A DNA stretch of 36,767 bases from a bacterium (GTDB lineage Bacteria; Chloroflexota; Dormibacteria; Aeolococcales; Aeolococcaceae), in contig JACWAJ010000004.1 in assembly GCA_014874355.1 (NCBI GenBank), forward strand, positions 1 through 36,767, in the 5' to 3' direction. How positions within the stretch are numbered: the stretch's first letter is position 1; every line of letters starts with the position of its first letter. Below the pieces are notes generated by a model. It did no database searches. It was not told the DNA's origin and was given only the letters and a program-made list of their open reading frames with translations. The position numbers and the translations under genes are program-made. Positions 7,413 through 19,685 of this stretch are shown piece after piece.

Positions 7413-8093
7413 TTAGTTGGCCAGAGACTTGCGCACGGCCTCCACGTCCAGCATCTGCGAATAAACGATCAGTTCGTCGTTGGGCCTGACGACGATGTCG
7501 GGGGTGGGGATGACCGGCTTGCCACCACGAATGATGCAAACGATAACGTCACCGTTCGGCAGGGTTATGTCGGCGACACTGCTGCCGGCCAGTGCGGACA
7601 GTTCCGGTAGGGCCACATCGACCAGGTTGGCCCCCGAAGCCTTGACCGCAATGCCACGAACCATCTCAGAACCGTCCATTTCGGCCTCGATCAGGCCCAT
7701 CAGCAACTCTGTCGCCGCCACCGGGACATCGACCCCCAGCGTCTTGAATACGCCGAGGTTGACGGGATTGTTGACGCGCGCGATTGTGCGCGGCACGTTG
7801 AACGTGACCTTCGCCAGTTGACATGCGATCAGGTTGTCCTCGTCGTCTCCCGTGGTGGCAACCATCACTCCGGCACGCTCGATGCCGGTCGTCGCGAGGA
7901 ATGCCATCTCGTCGCCATCGCCGACCATGACGCTGACACTCCCGAGCTGATGCTCGATCCACTCGGCACGTGCCGCGTCCTTTTCGACCAGGGTGACTTC
8001 GTAGTCGCGCTCGATGAGATGCTTGGCAAGGAAGTAGCCGACCTTGCCTCCGCCGATGATGACGACGTAGGGGAGTTCCCGGGTTGCGCTCAT
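7413..8093 (-). CDS. RCK domain K+ uptake regulatory protein (TrkA family, CeoC-like)
   Basis: At 226 aa this has both TrkA domains. RCK_N is a Rossmann fold starting YVVIIGGGKVGYFLAKHLIE (GxGxxG), with acidic VEKD at the end of the second strand and GDGDEM and ATTGDDEDNLIACQLAK motifs. The RCK_C part runs from about residue 140 (RGIAVKASGANLVDVALPEL) to the end (VVRPNDELIVYSQM). Such subunits bind NAD(H)/ATP through RCK_N and often cyclic di-AMP through RCK_C, gating a K+ transporter. Its ATG overlaps the stop of the upstream RCK gene by 4 bp (ATGA), so the two are translationally coupled, like actinobacterial ceoB-ceoC. The transporter itself is not in the window. Confidence 0.92.
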   Translation of the reverse strand: MSATRELPYVVIIGGGKVGYFLAKHLIERDYEVTLVEKDAARAEWIEHQLGSVSVMVGDGDEMAFLATTGIERAGVMVATTGDDEDNLIACQLAKVTFNVPRTIARVNNPVNLGVFKTLGVDVPVAATELLMGLIEAEMDGSEMVRGIAVKASGANLVDVALPELSALAGSSVADITLPNGDVIVCIIRGGKPVIPTPDIVVRPNDELIVYSQMLDVEAVRKSLAN

Positions 8094-8545
8094 GCGCGAG
8101 CCTCGACGTTATCGCCATCTGGCGCAGGTGTGGGGGCTCCATGACCCGACTTCACGAAATAGTCATGGATCAAACCTGCCCCCAACGAAGTTGGGCAGAA
8201 CGTCTCCAGCCCCAAGCCGCGATAGACATTCTCGCGAATGGGGTCGTAGATGCGCGTGATGACACAGGGGACGTTGAAGATGCGCTTTGCGATCTGTGCC
8301 GCCATGATGTTGCGGTTGTCGCCGTTGGTGACCGACGCAAAGCAATCCGCCGACTCGATGCCGGCGCGGCGCAGCACGCTCTCATCGATGCCCGTGCCCA
8401 CCACCATCTCGCCCTTGAAGTCCCCACTGAGGCGGTCGAACGCGGCCACACGCTCGTCGACAACGGTCACCTTGTGACCCTCTTGATCGAGTTGTTGAGC
8501 AAGGCGGGCGCCGATGCGCCCGCAACCGACGATTAGGACGTTCAC
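8090..8545 (-). CDS. RCK_N-only TrkA-type K+ regulatory protein (CeoB-like)
   Basis: It starts at GTG 8545 with MNVLIVGCGRIGARLAQQLD (GxGxxG NAD site), then VVDERVAAFDRL, VVGTGIDESVLRRAGIESAD and VITRIYDPIRENVYRGLGLE, a complete Rossmann RCK_N domain. It ends at 151 aa after a Gly/Pro-rich tail (GHGAPTPAPDGDNVEARA). CeoB/TrkA proteins usually run to about 220 aa with an RCK_C domain, which is missing here. The pair may therefore work as a hetero-assembly in which only the downstream protein supplies the RCK_C ligand site; that is inference. A leaderless promoter lies at 8554-8559. Confidence 0.9.
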   Translation of the reverse strand: MNVLIVGCGRIGARLAQQLDQEGHKVTVVDERVAAFDRLSGDFKGEMVVGTGIDESVLRRAGIESADCFASVTNGDNRNIMAAQIAKRIFNVPCVITRIYDPIRENVYRGLGLETFCPTSLGAGLIHDYFVKSGHGAPTPAPDGDNVEARA

Positions 8546-8553
8546 GGGACGCG

Positions 8554-8559
8554 ATTGTA
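8554..8559 (-). promoter_or_regulatory. -10 element of the RCK pair, leaderless
   Basis: TACAAT on the minus strand (5 of 6 to TATAAT) ends 8 nt before the GTG start at 8545. No Shine-Dalgarno site is seen. The -35 region is GC-rich and not recognisable. Confidence 0.45.
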
Positions 8560-8589
8560 CCCGGCACCCGCTTCACGGGGAGGACCACT

Positions 8590-8595
8590 TAGAAT
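8590..8595 (+). promoter_or_regulatory. -10 element of the universal stress protein gene
   Basis: TAGAAT (5 of 6 to consensus) is 5 nt before an in-frame GTG (8601) and 11 nt before ATG 8607. Transcription would start at or next to the GTG, suggesting a leaderless or very short-leader mRNA. It is about 30 bp from the divergent -10 of the RCK pair. Confidence 0.45.
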
Positions 8596-8606
8596 CGCTG
8601 GTGCCC

Positions 8607-9041
8607 ATGCAGGGATTCACTCCGCACCGCATCATGGTGCCCATCAACGGTGCCGACACTGACGAAGAAGCAGTGCGACTGGCCTGCCGTCTAGCCTTGC
8701 GCCCGCATGCCCAGGTCTACGCCATAACGGTTGTCGAGGTTCGGCGCGGCCTGGCACTCCGCTCTGTTCAGGACAACGAGACCGCGACTGCGGGGGCGCT
8801 CCTGGACCGCGTTGAGGCAATCGGCAAGGAATACGAAGTCGACATCGAGACCGAATTGCTTCAGGCGCGAGAGGCGGGTCCCGCAATCGTCGACGAGGTG
8901 GCGGAACGGCAGGCCGACCTCGTGGTTGTGGGCATGCCCTTCCGCGAGCGGTTTGGCGAGTTCTTCATGGGCAAGACGGTGCCCTTCATCCTCCGCCACG
9001 CCCCCTGCCGCACGCTGATCTTCCGGGAGCCTCCAGCCTAG
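8607..9041 (+). CDS. Universal stress protein (UspA) domain protein
   Basis: A single Usp domain of 144 aa: HRIMVPINGADTDEEAVRLA (strand 1 and helix 1), AQVYAITVVEV, and LVVVGMPFRERFGEFFMGKT then LRHAPCRTLIFRE at the C-terminus. The ATP-binding pattern of Usp proteins (GxxGxxxxxxxxxGS/T) is only partly kept: GMPFRERFGEFFMGKT lacks the usual second glycine, so nucleotide binding may be altered. GTG 8601 is an alternative start two codons upstream and fits the promoter better. The gene is divergent from the RCK pair and ends 6 bp from the convergent gyrA stop. Linkage to K+ regulation is suggestive only. Confidence 0.85.
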   Translation: MQGFTPHRIMVPINGADTDEEAVRLACRLALRPHAQVYAITVVEVRRGLALRSVQDNETATAGALLDRVEAIGKEYEVDIETELLQAREAGPAIVDEVAERQADLVVVGMPFRERFGEFFMGKTVPFILRHAPCRTLIFREPPA

Positions 9042-9047
9042 TTCAGA

Positions 9048-11501
<2,454 letters not shown>

Positions 11502-11503
11502 GG

Positions 11504-12544
11504 TCAGATGATCCCCTGCGCGCGTGGCTCAGCCATGTGGGCGAGTTCCTGAGTGATGACGCCACTGACGTTCTTGCGAGTGGCCTGGAGTGCGATACGG
11601 ATGGCGTTCTTTACAGCCAGCGCGTCGGAGCGCCCGTGGGCGATAACCACCTCTCCGACCACGCCAAGGAGCAATGCCCCGCCGGTGTGACGGTAGTCGA
11701 CACGATCGCGGATGGCCCGCAGGCGCGGCTTGAGCAGCAGCCCCCCCAGCTTGCCCGGCATCGATTGCAGCGCCTCCTGGCGCAGCGTCGTGAAGAGGTA
11801 CTCCCCGACGCTTTCGGCCGTCTTAAGCACCAGGTTACCGACAAAACCGTCACAAACCGCGACGTCGACCGCCCCCTGGAACAACTCTTTGGCTTCAACG
11901 TTGCCCAAGAACTCGACGGGAGCCGCCTCCAGCAGTGGGTACGCATCCTGGATCAGTTGCGATCCCTTGCCAGGCTCCTCACCGTTGCTGAGCAGGCCGA
12001 TTCGTGGCTTCTCGATGTCCATCATGGTCCGCGCGTAGACACCGCCCATCACGGCGAACTGCACCAGCCACTCGGCCCGGCAGTCCGTATTGGCTCCGAT
12101 GTCGAGGACGAAGCTCTCGCCACGCAGAGTGGGGAAGCGAGCGCCGATCGCGGGTCGGGCCAAGCCCGGGATCCGCTTGAGCGCAAACAAGGCGGCGGCA
12201 AGTGTCGCCCCACTGTTGCCTGCCGACACGGCAGCCGAAGCCTCGGATGCAGCTACGAGCTGGCAAGCACGCACCACCGACGAGTCCTTCTTGGCGCGGA
12301 CCGCGGCGGCGGGGTGTTCCCCCATTCCCACCACTTGCGTGGCGTCGACGATATGGATGTGGGCGCGCGCCGCACTCTCGGCACCTTCGACGTGACGCAG
12401 TTCGCGCTCCAAGGCATCGCGCCGTCCCACGAGGGTGACCTCGCAGTTGTAGTCGAGCGCGGCCTGGAGCGATCCGCGAACGATCTCGCCGGGTGCATTG
12501 TCGCCGCCCATGGCATCGACGGCTATCGGTAGGTCGGCACGCAT
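11504..12544 (-). CDS. plsX: Phosphate acyltransferase PlsX
   Basis: From ATG 12544 the 346-aa protein begins [20 protein letters not shown], the hallmark PlsX N-terminus. It continues with [57 protein letters not shown] and a C-terminal [20 protein letters not shown]. PlsX converts acyl-ACP to acyl-phosphate for PlsY, the first step of phosphatidic acid synthesis in most bacteria; it is soluble and membrane-associated. plsX normally sits with rpmF or fabH/fabD. Here it lies between gyrB (13 nt upstream) and gyrA (2 nt downstream), so it must be co-transcribed with gyrase. An in-frame extension to 12667 overlaps gyrB and is rejected. Confidence 0.97.
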   Translation of the reverse strand: MRADLPIAVDAMGGDNAPGEIVRGSLQAALDYNCEVTLVGRRDALERELRHVEGAESAARAHIHIVDATQVVGMGEHPAAAVRAKKDSSVVRACQLVAASEASAAVSAGNSGATLAAALFALKRIPGLARPAIGARFPTLRGESFVLDIGANTDCRAEWLVQFAVMGGVYARTMMDIEKPRIGLLSNGEEPGKGSQLIQDAYPLLEAAPVEFLGNVEAKELFQGAVDVAVCDGFVGNLVLKTAESVGEYLFTTLRQEALQSMPGKLGGLLLKPRLRAIRDRVDYRHTGGALLLGVVGEVVIAHGRSDALAVKNAIRIALQATRKNVSGVITQELAHMAEPRAQGII

Positions 12545-12557
12545 GGCAGACACCGTC

Positions 12558-14639
<2,082 letters not shown>

Positions 14640-14648
14640 TCAAACAGA

Positions 14649-14680
14649 CGAACACCCACCGTGCGAACACGTCTATTTTA
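14649..14680 (-). promoter_or_regulatory. gyrB promoter -10 and adjacent direct repeats
   Basis: TAAAAT (minus strand, 14680-14675) is a strong -10 match upstream of gyrB. Just downstream of it CGAACAC occurs twice on the plus strand (14649-14655 and 14664-14670), 15 nt apart and inside AGACG/CGTCT arms. This would be the start of the gyrB leader and may bind a regulator. No good -35 is visible. Confidence 0.4.
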
Positions 14681-14816
14681 CGGCGTTTCACTCTGGCCGC
14701 GACGGGCGCTGTCCGTGGTCGGACTGGCTGTGGCATGATCTCTTGAGCCCGCGTCCCTGGAGTCCCCACCTAAGTGATCGGCCTGGAACGCGCCGGCGAC
14801 TCTGGAGAGAGAGCTG

Positions 14817-16133
14817 ATGCGTAACGTCCTTATCATGGGTGCCGCCGGACGCGACTTCCACAACTTCAATGTCTTCTTCCGCGGCAATCCCACCTACCGG
14901 GTCGTTGCGTTCACCGCCACTCAGATCCCCAACATCGACGGGCGCCAATACCCGACCGAGCTGGCCGGGCCGCAGTACCCGAATGGCATCCCGATTCTGC
15001 CGGAGGCGAGCCTCGCCAATATCGTCGCCGAGCAGCAGGTGGACGACATCGTCTTTGCCTACAGCGACGTTTCCCACGAGTACGTCATGCACTGCGCCGC
15101 CCGGGCTGCGGCCACCGGCGCGAGCTTCTTGCTCCTCGGCCCCGACGACGTAATGCTCAAGTCCTCATCCAAGGTCATCGCAGTCAGTGCCGTTCGCACC
15201 GGCGCAGGCAAGTCGCAGGTGACCCGCGCCATCGCGGAGATCCTCAAGACGCTCGGCGTCAGCCATGTGGCCGTACGCCACCCGATGCCCTACGGCGACC
15301 TGCGCAAGCAGGAGGTTCAGCGCTTCGCAACGTACGACGACCTGGCCAAACACGAGTGCACCATCGAGGAGCGCGAGGAATACGAGCCCCATATCGAGCG
15401 CGGCACCACCGTCTACGCCGGAGTGGACTACGAGAAGATCCTGCGCCAGGCCGAGGCCGAGGCCGAGGTGGTGCTCTGGGACGGCGGCAACAATGACTTC
15501 CCCTTCTACCGGCCCGACCTCGACATCCTCGTCGCCGACCCGCTGCGCCAGGGCCATGAGCTTGCGTACTGGCCGGGTGAGGTCAACTTCCGAATGGCCG
15601 GCGTCATCATCATCAACAAAGAGGATTCCGCCACCCGAGAGCAGATCGAGGCCCTCAAGGTCAACATTGCCGCGGTCAATCCCGGGGCCACCGTCATCGA
15701 CGCCAACTCCCGGCTCATCATCGAAGACCCCGGCGTGCTCGCGGGCAAGACAGTGCTTTGCATCGAAGATGGTCCGACTGTCACCCACGGTGGAATGCCG
15801 TACGGCGCGACGGTCGTAGCCGCCAAGCGCCACGGCGTGGCAGGTATGGCCGACCCGCGGCCTTACCTCGCGGGCTCTCTCAAGGGGGTCTACGCCAAGT
15901 ACCCGCACCTGACCGAAACCCTGCCCGCCATGGGCTACGGCCAAGAGCAGGTCCGCGAACTCGAGGCCACCGTCAACGCCACTCCCGCCGACCTCGTCCT
16001 GTTCGGCACCCCCATCGACCTCTCCCGCCTCATCACAGTCAACAAGCCGATGGTCCGCGTCGGCTACGACCTCGAAGAGGTGGGCGGTACCCACCACCTC
16101 GAAGACGCGATCCGCAAGCTTCTCGGCAAGTAG
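14817..16133 (+). CDS. Cyclic 2,3-diphosphoglycerate synthetase (CpgS) family protein
   Basis: At 438 aa with an N-terminal Rossmann-like part (MRNVLIMGAAGRDFHNFNVF), an atypical P-loop AVRTGAGKSQ (125-134), then VRHPMPYGDL, ERGTTVYAGVDYEKILRQAE, LWDGGNNDFPFY and RQGHELAYWPGEVNFRMA, this matches the CpgS/cDPGS GTPase-like family. In methanogens the enzyme cyclises 2,3-bisphosphoglycerate with ATP to make the thermoprotectant cDPG. Bacterial homologs are widespread but their product is not established. The start is set by a GGAGAGAGAG Shine-Dalgarno site (14804-14813). It is divergent from gyrB and followed after 10 bp by the M20 peptidase gene, so the two form an operon. Family assignment is firm; activity in this organism is unproven. 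Confidence 0.88.
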   Translation: MRNVLIMGAAGRDFHNFNVFFRGNPTYRVVAFTATQIPNIDGRQYPTELAGPQYPNGIPILPEASLANIVAEQQVDDIVFAYSDVSHEYVMHCAARAAATGASFLLLGPDDVMLKSSSKVIAVSAVRTGAGKSQVTRAIAEILKTLGVSHVAVRHPMPYGDLRKQEVQRFATYDDLAKHECTIEEREEYEPHIERGTTVYAGVDYEKILRQAEAEAEVVLWDGGNNDFPFYRPDLDILVADPLRQGHELAYWPGEVNFRMAGVIIINKEDSATREQIEALKVNIAAVNPGATVIDANSRLIIEDPGVLAGKTVLCIEDGPTVTHGGMPYGATVVAAKRHGVAGMADPRPYLAGSLKGVYAKYPHLTETLPAMGYGQEQVRELEATVNATPADLVLFGTPIDLSRLITVNKPMVRVGYDLEEVGGTHHLEDAIRKLLGK

Positions 16134-16143
16134 GAGGGCAGCC

Positions 16144-17823
16144 ATGCCCCCAACGCCTCCGGCATGGTTTGATACCGTCTCTGACCTGACCTGGCGCCTC
16201 GTGGCGATCCGCAGCGTCAGTCCCGGCGAGGGCGAAAACGAAGTCGCCCGGGGTGTGATCCAAATGCTCACCGAAGGTGGCCTCGAAGAGGCGTACACCT
16301 CGATTGGGCTGGACCCGATCGTCGGCGATGCCACTGGACGTCACAACGCCTACGCCTGGCTCCGCGGTCAGAGCGCTCGCACCGTTGTCCTACTCGGCCA
16401 CATCGACACCGTCGACACCACCGACTACGGCCAACTGGAAGCGTACGCGTGCGATCCCGATGCCCTCGACCGGCGTATTGAGAAGCTCGCCGCCCTAACC
16501 CCCGATCTTGCGGACGACCTCTTGGCCCACCCGGGCGACTGGGCTTTCGGCCGTGGGATTCTTGACATGAAGAGCGGTGACGCCGCCAACATCGCGGTCA
16601 TGCGCCGGCTTGCGGCGCTCCATCGCACCGGCGAACTGCCGCTCTCCATCGTCCTGCTGGCCTGTCCCGACGAGGAGAACGAGTCCGCCGGCGTGTTCCA
16701 GGCGGTGCGCTTCCTGCTGCGCCTGCGCGAAGAGCACGGTCTCGACTACGTCGGTTGCATCAACACCGACTACACCACCTACCGCCACCCCGGTGATCCC
16801 AACCGCTACGTCTACACCGGCAGCATCGGCAAGCTCCTGCCCACCTTCCTTGTTGTCGGGCAGGAATCCCACGTAGGCGACCCGTTCAATGGCGTGGACG
16901 CCAATCTGCTGGCCGCCGAATTGATCCAAGACTTCAGCATGAACCCGGAACTCTGCGACTTCGTACGCGGACAGGTCACCCCGCCACCGGTCACGCTCAA
17001 GTCCACCGACCTCAAAGTCCGCTACAACGTCCAGATCCCATTCGCCGCGTACTTCTACCTCAACGTCCTCACCTTCGACACTGGCCCGGGGGCGCTTCTC
17101 GACCGCCTGTGCGAGCGTTCCAGAGTCGCGCTCCGCCACACCCTTTCGCGCATCGACGCAGCCGAACGCGCTTGGCGCCAGCCCCTCGAAGATGCGCCCA
17201 CCCCACGGCAGGAACCCCGTACCGGCGCAGTCCTCACCTATGCCGAGTTGTACGCGACCGCCGTGGAGAAAGTGGGGCTGGATCTGGTCACCGCCGAACT
17301 CGACGCCGAGTGGTCGCGCCGGCCCGCCGACCTCGACAAGCGTGAACGCTGTTTGCATCTCGTCTGGCGCCTCTGGACGCTGTCCGGCGGGCACGGTCCC
17401 GCAGTCATCCTCTACTACTCCCCGCCCTACTATCCCAGCGTCCCGGCAGTGGCTTCTCCGCTCCACGAGGCCGTGGCCGGGGTGGCCGCCGCCCACCCCG
17501 AGCTGAAACTGAAGGTGGCGGAGTATTACCCCTTCCTCTCGGACATGAGTTACCTGCGACTAAAGCCGGACACGGACCTCACTGCGCTCACCGTCAACAT
17601 GCCCATCTGGCAAGACCGTGCCGACCAGCCCCGTCCCGGCGCCTACTCGCTCCCGCTGGCCGGCATCGCCGCACTCGACCTGCCCGTCATCAACATCGGG
17701 CCCTACGGTGCCGGTGCCCACCAGCGCGGCGAACGCGTGCTTGCGTCCTACTCGTTCGGAGTGCTGCCCCAGATCATCTACGAAACCATCTCGGCACTCG
17801 GGAGCCCCCGCCTCCCCGCTTGA
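16144..17823 (+). CDS. M20 family zinc metallohydrolase, RocB-like
   Basis: This 559-aa protein has the di-zinc M20 pattern: LLGHIDTVD (His86, Asp88), GRGILDMKSGDAAN (Asp141) and ACPDEENES with the catalytic-base/ligand Glu pair (177-178). A lid-like region from about 200 to 450 includes a conserved-looking VTPPPVTLKSTDLKVRYNVQ. The length and motif spacing fit the RocB subfamily ('arginine utilization protein'), about 540-560 aa, rather than the 400-aa ArgE/DapE enzymes. RocB's substrate is not firmly known. A Shine-Dalgarno site overlaps the upstream stop (TAGGAGGG, 16131-16138), so expression is coupled to the CpgS-like gene. That suggests a shared substrate or product, not arginine breakdown in isolation. 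Confidence 0.88.
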   Translation: MPPTPPAWFDTVSDLTWRLVAIRSVSPGEGENEVARGVIQMLTEGGLEEAYTSIGLDPIVGDATGRHNAYAWLRGQSARTVVLLGHIDTVDTTDYGQLEAYACDPDALDRRIEKLAALTPDLADDLLAHPGDWAFGRGILDMKSGDAANIAVMRRLAALHRTGELPLSIVLLACPDEENESAGVFQAVRFLLRLREEHGLDYVGCINTDYTTYRHPGDPNRYVYTGSIGKLLPTFLVVGQESHVGDPFNGVDANLLAAELIQDFSMNPELCDFVRGQVTPPPVTLKSTDLKVRYNVQIPFAAYFYLNVLTFDTGPGALLDRLCERSRVALRHTLSRIDAAERAWRQPLEDAPTPRQEPRTGAVLTYAELYATAVEKVGLDLVTAELDAEWSRRPADLDKRERCLHLVWRLWTLSGGHGPAVILYYSPPYYPSVPAVASPLHEAVAGVAAAHPELKLKVAEYYPFLSDMSYLRLKPDTDLTALTVNMPIWQDRADQPRPGAYSLPLAGIAALDLPVINIGPYGAGAHQRGERVLASYSFGVLPQIIYETISALGSPRLPA

Positions 17824-17824
17824 C

Positions 17825-17924
17825 TTATCCACGCGTTCTCCCCACACCAACGATCTTGTCCGTGTGGATCAGGTGTGGATAATTGGGGATAACCGGGAAA
17901 CGTATTCGGAATATCCGGGATATT
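17825..17924. other. DnaA-box-like cluster with AT-rich dyads
   Basis: Four 9-mers close to the DnaA box TTATCCACA sit in 68 bp between convergent genes: TTATCCACG (17825-17833, plus), TGATCCACA (17871-17863, minus), a perfect TTATCCACA (17882-17874, minus) and TTATCCCCA (17892-17884, minus). Next come the AT-rich dyads TATTC-G-GAATA (17903-17913) and AATATC-CGG-GATATT (17910-17924), which could serve as an unwinding element or a factor site. The layout resembles a small oriC or a DnaA-titration locus. dnaA and dnaN are not in the window. No intrinsic terminator is obvious here. Confidence 0.5.
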
Positions 17925-17936
17925 GGGCTCGTGCCT

Positions 17937-18734
17937 TTATGCGGCCGCAAGTAACTCCGAGACCACCCGAACATAGCGACGCGTGTCGTCGTAGACGCCA
18001 TTGCGTGTGATGGAGGCATCGCCCTGGTAGTAGGCTGCCAGCGCCGCCCCATTGTCGCCGTTGTGAACGGCCAGCAGGTGGCGAATCAGGAGCGCCCCGG
18101 CGGCGACGTTGTCGCTCGCGAGATGAATGTCCAGGCGGCGTCCGGCCAGGTAGCGAGACACCCACTCGCCGGCGAAGGGTTCCAACTGCATGATGCCCAC
18201 CGCACCCGTTGCGGATATGAGGTTCTGCTGCCAGCCGGATTCCATCCAGGCCACCGCCGCTACCACGTCTGCGTTTACGCCTACTCGATTAGACACCTGG
18301 GTCAACAACGCGTTGACGCGACCCAGGCGACCGGGCACGTGGAGGATGGCGCCCGGTTCGAGGTGCTCGTTGACCCCGATGCCGTTGGTTCGGGCGAGCA
18401 CAGTGGGGTCCACACCAAAGTAGCGAGCCACCTGGAAGAGTTGCTCCCCGTCGCCAACCGTATGCAGGTCGATGTCATGACTCTCACTCGTGTATTGCGG
18501 CAGGCTCAGTGCCTGAGTGGGAATCTGCAACATCTGCCCGGCCCGCAGCGCAGCAGCATCGGCCAGGTGGTTGGCTTCCGCGATTGCTTCAACGGTTGTG
18601 GCGTGGCGAACGGCAATTTCACTGAGGCTGTCGCCAGGACGCACGACATATGTCGAGGCACTGACCGCAAGCGGCGTGGCGACAACCGCTGTCGCGCCAA
18701 GTGCCGCTGCTGCCAAGCGAGTGCGGGAGGACAT
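17937..18734 (-). CDS. Secreted LysM-domain lytic transglycosylase (SLT/lysozyme-like)
   Basis: At 265 aa it has a signal peptide (residues 1-26, cleavage after AVSA) and LysM 1 at about 28-72 (TYVVRPGDSLSEIAVRHATT). LysM 2 follows at about 89-134 (LHTVGDGEQLFQVARYFGVD). The C-terminal lysozyme-like SLT domain contains the catalytic Glu in AAVAWMESGWQQN, followed by SATGAVGIMQLEP and AALAAYYQGD, the standard motifs. It would bind peptidoglycan through LysM and cleave the glycan strand to 1,6-anhydro-MurNAc. The mature enzyme is extracytoplasmic. It is monocistronic, ends convergently against the M20 gene, and is preceded by a potentially structured leader at 18768-18869. Confidence 0.93.
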   Translation of the reverse strand: MSSRTRLAAAALGATAVVATPLAVSASTYVVRPGDSLSEIAVRHATTVEAIAEANHLADAAALRAGQMLQIPTQALSLPQYTSESHDIDLHTVGDGEQLFQVARYFGVDPTVLARTNGIGVNEHLEPGAILHVPGRLGRVNALLTQVSNRVGVNADVVAAVAWMESGWQQNLISATGAVGIMQLEPFAGEWVSRYLAGRRLDIHLASDNVAAGALLIRHLLAVHNGDNGAALAAYYQGDASITRNGVYDDTRRYVRVVSELLAAA

Positions 18735-18767
18735 GGTTCAAAACCCTTGCTGGAACGTAAACAAAAT

Positions 18768-18869
18768 GTGGGAATGGCGCCGCTCACGCGACTCTAAGCA
18801 GAGTAGGTGACCGCCTAAGGTACGTCAACTTGGAGACTGTGACATTCCTGTCGCATTCGCCATTCCCAC
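18768..18869 (-). ncRNA. Candidate structured leader element of the LysM gene (long closing inverted repeat)
   Basis: A perfect 12-bp inverted repeat, GTGGGAATGGCG (minus 18869-18858) and CGCCATTCCCAC (minus 18779-18768), brackets a 78-nt segment. Inside it are short hairpins: GACA-GGAA-TGTC, ACTCT-GCTT-AGAGT and CGC-GTGA-GCG, the last with a GNRA loop. The 3' arm is followed by ATTTTGTTT and lies 33 nt before the ATG. As RNA it would fold into a multi-branched unit like a riboswitch with a terminator-like base stem. It matches no class I know. If transcription starts at the internal promoter (18800-18828), the repeat would act as DNA instead. Confidence 0.35.
18800..18828 (-). promoter_or_regulatory. 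Candidate promoter of the LysM gene
   Basis: TTGACG (18828-18823), a 17-bp spacer and TACTCT (18805-18800) on the minus strand give a good -35 and a moderate -10. Transcription would start near 18793, leaving a leader of about 58 nt. This competes with the structured-leader reading of the same region. Confidence 0.4.
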
Positions 18870-18985
18870 TGTTAGAAACCCAGCATGGTATATACGCGTT
18901 TGTAACGGCACATCAGGAGTGGCGGTGGTAATCTCGATTCCCCCTCGGCAATGTCGAACTCCAAATTGCCGCCACGAGCAAACCC

Positions 18986-19648
18986 ATGGTATTGATCGCT
19001 CCATCGCCCCCCCATCCCCGGCCCGCCTTTGATGCGGTGATCTGGGACTACGACGGTACGCTCGTGGCGACCCGATCGGCCGACGAGAGCGCTGTTGACA
19101 CGCTGCTCCGTCAGAACGCAAGCGCCGCCGAGGGCACAGCCATCTTCTGGGCCACCGAGGGCAAGCCCATCGAGGAGCGGATAGATCGTGCCTGGCCCGG
19201 ACAACTAGAACAGATTCTGCCGCTGTTTGCCAACAACGTGAAGCCCGTCCCTTTCCGAGGTGTGATCAGCGTACTGGACGGTCTGCACCGCCGAGGCTAT
19301 GCCCTCGCAGTGGTTTCTTCGCGACGACGGCGCACACTCGAATGGGGGCTCGACGCCACAGGTCTCCGCCGCCGGTTTGAGGTTCTCATCGGCCTCGATG
19401 ATGTCGACGAGCCCAAACCCTCTCCCGAGGGCCTGCTCAAGGCGTTACACGGCCTCTGCGTCCCGCCAACGCGAGCCGTCTATGTGGGTGACAGTGAAGT
19501 CGACATGCTGGCTGGCCGGCGAGCCGGTATGACCGCGTGGCGCGCGACATGGGCGCGTGGTGTCGAGCGCAACGACACCAACGCGCGTCTGTTGGAACGT
19601 CCGCGCGAGGTTCTGGCCCTGGTCGAACCCGAGGTCGAGCGCGACTAA
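18986..19648 (+). CDS. HAD superfamily phosphatase (phosphoglycolate phosphatase/PpaX-like)
   Basis: The 220-aa product carries the HAD motifs in order: motif I DYDGTL (nucleophile Asp21, acid/base Asp23), motif II VVSSRRRR (Ser in VSS), a lysine in DEPKPSPEGLLKAL, and motif III/IV YVGDSEVDMLAGRRAG. An alpha-helical C1 cap lies between residues 30 and 95. This is the layout of phosphoglycolate phosphatase (Gph), PpaX and beta-phosphoglucomutase relatives; the substrate cannot be fixed from sequence. There is no clear Shine-Dalgarno site. It is divergent from the LysM gene across a 251-bp spacer and convergent with the uridine phosphorylase gene. Confidence 0.85.
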   Translation: MVLIAPSPPHPRPAFDAVIWDYDGTLVATRSADESAVDTLLRQNASAAEGTAIFWATEGKPIEERIDRAWPGQLEQILPLFANNVKPVPFRGVISVLDGLHRRGYALAVVSSRRRRTLEWGLDATGLRRRFEVLIGLDDVDEPKPSPEGLLKALHGLCVPPTRAVYVGDSEVDMLAGRRAGMTAWRATWARGVERNDTNARLLERPREVLALVEPEVERD

Positions 19649-19685
19649 CCAGCAGCCCACCTCAAGTGGTCGACCAGGACTCACC

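Noticed and set aside
15165-16334. Long minus-strand frame opposite the cpgS-like gene
   Set aside because: Low-complexity Gly/Val/Asp composition and antisense to clear family proteins.
18735-18985. c-di-AMP (ydaO-type) riboswitch
   Set aside because: Gene context fits, but the conserved core sequences of that class are not present.
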